A DNA stretch of 64,000 nt, taken from NCBI RefSeq assembly GCF_003369925.1, contig NZ_LARY01000002.1, positions 558,001-622,000 of the forward strand. The letters run 5' to 3'. Within the stretch, counting starts at the first letter, position 1, and each line of letters opens with the position of its first letter. This document shows, one piece after another, positions 61,872-64,000 of the stretch. Below the pieces are notes generated by a model that was not told the DNA's origin, searched no databases, and saw nothing but the letters and a program-made list of their open reading frames with translations. This stretch comes from Listeria kieliensis. Its GTDB lineage: Bacteria > Bacillota > Bacilli > Lactobacillales > Listeriaceae. The position numbers were made by a program, and so were the translations under genes.

Positions 61872-62471
61872 CTATTTCTTGCTTGGGGCAATTCCCTTAA
61901 CAATAATTTCTGTCCATTCTTCCGTGTACGGCAAGATTTTATCATAGATTTTGGGATTTGAAATCCCTTCTACGAGCGCCTCGAAAAACAGCATCAAAAA
62001 CTCATCGGAATATCTTAAATCGACTTTTCCTTCTTTGCGCCCGCGGTGAAATAAATCGAGCATAATGCTGAAACTTTCTTTTGTATAAGCTTCCATTAAT
62101 AGCGACAAATCACGATTTTCTTTTTGCGTATAGTAGCCCATCAAATCCATGTAAAACTGATGTTCAATCCGCTCCAAATAGCGAATCTTGTTTTGACTCA
62201 TAGCAATCAAAGTCTCTTCAAACGGTCGCTCCTCCGCCATAATTTCCTTCGCCGAGTCCGCCATATCCGTCATAAACTGGATGAACACTTGGTGAATCAA
62301 ATTATCCTTGCTCCCAAAATACTTAAAAATCGTAGCTTTGCTAATTCCCGATTGTTTGACGATCTCATCTACCGTAAGCCCCTCAACCCCATCAGGAGAA
62401 TTCATTAAATCAAAAGTAGCGGTTAAAATTTGCTTTCTTTTTTCTTCGCTGCGTTTTTCAAATCCGTTCAT
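61872..62471 (-). CDS. TetR-family transcriptional repressor
   Basis: 199 residues: an N-terminal TetR helix-turn-helix (about 10-55, LTVDEIVKQSGISKATIFKYFGSKDNL) and a helical ligand domain. Divergent from a two-gene ABC exporter and first in an operon with a DUF1905 protein and an aldo/keto reductase. A 21-bp palindrome sits in the spacer of its own promoter, so it represses itself and probably the exporter. The ligand is unknown, likely a toxic compound. Confidence 0.92.
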   Translation of the reverse strand: MNGFEKRSEEKRKQILTATFDLMNSPDGVEGLTVDEIVKQSGISKATIFKYFGSKDNLIHQVFIQFMTDMADSAKEIMAEERPFEETLIAMSQNKIRYLERIEHQFYMDLMGYYTQKENRDLSLLMEAYTKESFSIMLDLFHRGRKEGKVDLRYSDEFLMLFFEALVEGISNPKIYDKILPYTEEWTEIIVKGIAPSKK

Positions 62472-62498
62472 TGCTCTTCAACCTCTCATTTATATAAT

Positions 62499-62569
62499 AA
62501 ACTATTATAGAGTTTTAAGTTCATATTATTTTCTCTTCCTATTATATAGTTCATTTAATAAACTATCAA
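62499..62569 (-). promoter_or_regulatory. tetR promoter with operator in the spacer
   Basis: On the minus strand TTGATA (62569-62564), exactly 17 bases, TATAAT (62546-62541). A near-perfect 21-bp palindrome (62546-62566, three mismatched positions) fills the spacer. A second, shorter dyad AAACT-N7-AGTTT (62499-62515) lies downstream, between promoter and gene. Confidence 0.8.
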
Positions 62570-62604
62570 GCAGAAAACAGTCCTAAAATTTATAAAAATT
62601 TTGA

Positions 62605-62633
62605 TTGACAAGTGATACAAAATGGAATATTAT
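62605..62633 (+). promoter_or_regulatory. Promoter of the ABC exporter operon
   Basis: TTGACA (62605-62610), 17 bases, TATTAT (62628-62633), a near-consensus sigma-A promoter about 115 bases upstream of the ATPase gene. Confidence 0.75.
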
Positions 62634-62749
62634 TGTCCTGAAATCAGAATTCCAGTTTATAAAATAGAAAATACGGGTAATTTTAAACCTAAGAAAGCCA
62701 TCTCGTTCTATTTTATCATCAAACTTTAAAAAAGGAGTATCAAAAAATC

Positions 62750-63631
62750 ATGGCAGAAATTGTAAAAGTCGAACATCTGCAAAAGAAATTCGGCAAATTC
62801 CACGCATTATCCGATGTTTCATTCACCGTAAACCAAGGAGAAGTCCTCGGTTTTATCGGTCCAAATGGCGCCGGAAAATCCACTACGATTCGCACCTTAC
62901 TTGGCATTATTCACAGCGACGGAGGCCAAGCTGAGATTTTCGGCAAAGACGTTTGGAAAGACAGCCTTGAAATCCACAAACGTATCTCCTATGTTCCGGG
63001 AGACGTCGCTCTTTGGGGCAGCTTAACTGGCGGAGAAATCATTGACTTATTCATGAAACTGCATGGAAACGGCAATAAAGCCAAGCGCGATGCTCTTATT
63101 CAAAAATTCGAACTCGACCCGAAGAAAAAAGCTAAAAACTATTCAAAAGGAAATCGGCAAAAAGTCGGTTTAATCGCGGCGCTTTCCGTTGACTCTGACC
63201 TTTATATTTTTGACGAACCAACATCTGGACTTGATCCACTCATGGAAGCTATTTTCCAAGATGAAGTCGAAAAAATCAAGCAGGCAGGAAAAGCGATCAT
63301 TTTATCTTCACACATTTTAAGTGAAGTGGAACGCCTCGCGGATAAAATTGCCATTATCCGCCAAGGAAAAGTCGTAGAAACTGGAACACTGGCTGAACTT
63401 CGCCACTTAACTCGCTCCACGATTACCGTTCAAACTAAAGAAGACGTAGCGACATTTAAAAACTTGGATGGCGTTCATGATTTCGTTCAAAAAGACGATG
63501 AAGCGACATTTTCAGCAGATCATGCCGCAATGAATGAAATCCTAGCAACCGCGGCTAAACTCGGCGTAATGAAATTCGAATCCGTTCCGCCAACGCTTGA
63601 AGACTTGTTCATGCGGCATTACGAAGCTTAG
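62750..63631 (+). CDS. ABC transporter ATP-binding protein
   Basis: 293-residue ATPase. Walker A is GPNGAGKSTT near residue 39 and Walker B LYIFDEPTSGLDP near 155. The signature is NYSKGNRQKVGL instead of the usual LSGGQ, a variant found in this subfamily. The C-terminal 80 residues form an extra domain (ITVQTKEDVATFKNLDGV) as in drug-export ATPases. AAAGGAG precedes the ATG. The permease gene follows after 24 bases. Divergent from tetR, which suggests substrate-induced export. Confidence 0.92.
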   Translation: MAEIVKVEHLQKKFGKFHALSDVSFTVNQGEVLGFIGPNGAGKSTTIRTLLGIIHSDGGQAEIFGKDVWKDSLEIHKRISYVPGDVALWGSLTGGEIIDLFMKLHGNGNKAKRDALIQKFELDPKKKAKNYSKGNRQKVGLIAALSVDSDLYIFDEPTSGLDPLMEAIFQDEVEKIKQAGKAIILSSHILSEVERLADKIAIIRQGKVVETGTLAELRHLTRSTITVQTKEDVATFKNLDGVHDFVQKDDEATFSADHAAMNEILATAAKLGVMKFESVPPTLEDLFMRHYEA

Positions 63632-63655
63632 GCGACACGGAGGAGGGAAATTAGA

Positions 63656-64000
63656 ATGAATGAGAAATTTTCACGTTGGATGCTTCTGTTCATCCAATAT
63701 TTAAAACGAGATTGGAAGAAAATCATTTTTTGGGTCGGAGGACTTGGACTCTTTTCTGGCGCTTACGTTCCCGCTTTTGAAGAAATCAGCAAAGGGACGG
63801 GACTAATCGGCATGTACGAAACGATGCAAAACCCGGCGATGATTTCGATGGTCGGACCAACCCCTATCACAAGAGCTGGGGATTATACCTTAGGGGCAAT
63901 GTATGCCAATGAAATGCTACTTTTCTGCGGTTTGTTTGCAGCAGTCATCTCCATTTTGCACGTCGTAAGCCACACACGTAAAGAAGAAGACCTTGGCTTA
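63656..64000 (+). CDS. ABC exporter permease (N-terminal part only)
   Basis: 115 codons are visible from an ATG after GGAGGGAAATTAG to the window edge. The protein starts MNEKFSRWMLLFIQYLKRDW, has a membrane helix at about residues 20-40, an extracellular-looking stretch with TGLIGMYETMQNPAM and a second helix near 85-105. This fits the large permeases (over 500 residues) of TetR-controlled drug exporters. The remainder is outside the window. Confidence 0.85.
   Translation, partial: MNEKFSRWMLLFIQYLKRDWKKIIFWVGGLGLFSGAYVPAFEEISKGTGLIGMYETMQNPAMISMVGPTPITRAGDYTLGAMYANEMLLFCGLFAAVISILHVVSHTRKEEDLGL

Overview
The window comes from a low-GC Firmicute and most resembles the Listeria family (Listeriaceae). 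The pointers are two PrfA-like Crp/Fnr regulators, a MocR-type pdxR divergent from pdxST, a WxL/DUF916 surface-protein locus, LPXTG proteins, an RsbR-like stressosome protein and a genome rich in PTS operons. The gene order does not match any strain I can name, so the genus call is an inference. No rRNA, tRNA, CRISPR array, prophage or transposase was seen.

Layout. 1-4.1 kb: the end of an ABC exporter gene, then a BceAB/AnrAB-type peptide-resistance ABC pair behind a VirR/BceR-type operator, and an unknown gene. 4.1-8.5 kb: a GntR repressor divergent from a beta-glucoside PTS and 6-phospho-beta-glucosidase operon. 8.5-15 kb: a lone nucleotide-sugar dehydratase-like gene, a compact type I toxin-antitoxin module (holin-like toxin with a convergent antisense RNA), an amidohydrolase with an MFS exporter, an RsbR paralogue, a GNAT enzyme and a Crp/Fnr regulator. 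15-18.4 kb: a candidate small RNA and pflB. 18.4-24.4 kb: a decayed XRE gene, a drug exporter, a DUF1048/ABC operon, an SRPBCC protein and an adenylating enzyme. 24.4-34.5 kb: a complete cell-surface complex (three WxL proteins, a DUF916/DUF3324 protein, a short sortase substrate, a dedicated sortase) with a divergent LPXTG protein. 34.5-41.7 kb: housekeeping enzymes, pdxR/pdxST and a membrane XRE protein.

41.7-45.4 kb is the strangest part. Two small unknown genes and two divergent PrfA-like regulators sit in long, AT-rich, structured intergenic DNA. Each of the three transcription units has an intrinsic-terminator-like hairpin in its leader. A 70-bp promoter-like element (about 86% identical by eye) and an identical 15-bp box are shared with the leader of the LPXTG gene 12 kb away. 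This suggests a local regulon that couples PrfA-like regulators to surface proteins.

45.4-51.4 kb: a mannose-family PTS operon with its own regulator and a tyrosine phosphatase; its IID gene carries an in-frame amber codon. 51.4-53 kb: stress and membrane small genes. 53-60.5 kb: a ketose/lyxose operon (PRD regulator, fructose-type IIA, aldolase, IIB, IIC, lyxose isomerase, epimerase, xylulokinase) with a CcpA-type cre site. 60.5-64 kb: an aldo/keto reductase, a DUF1905 protein and a self-repressing TetR gene, divergent from a two-gene ABC exporter that runs off the end.
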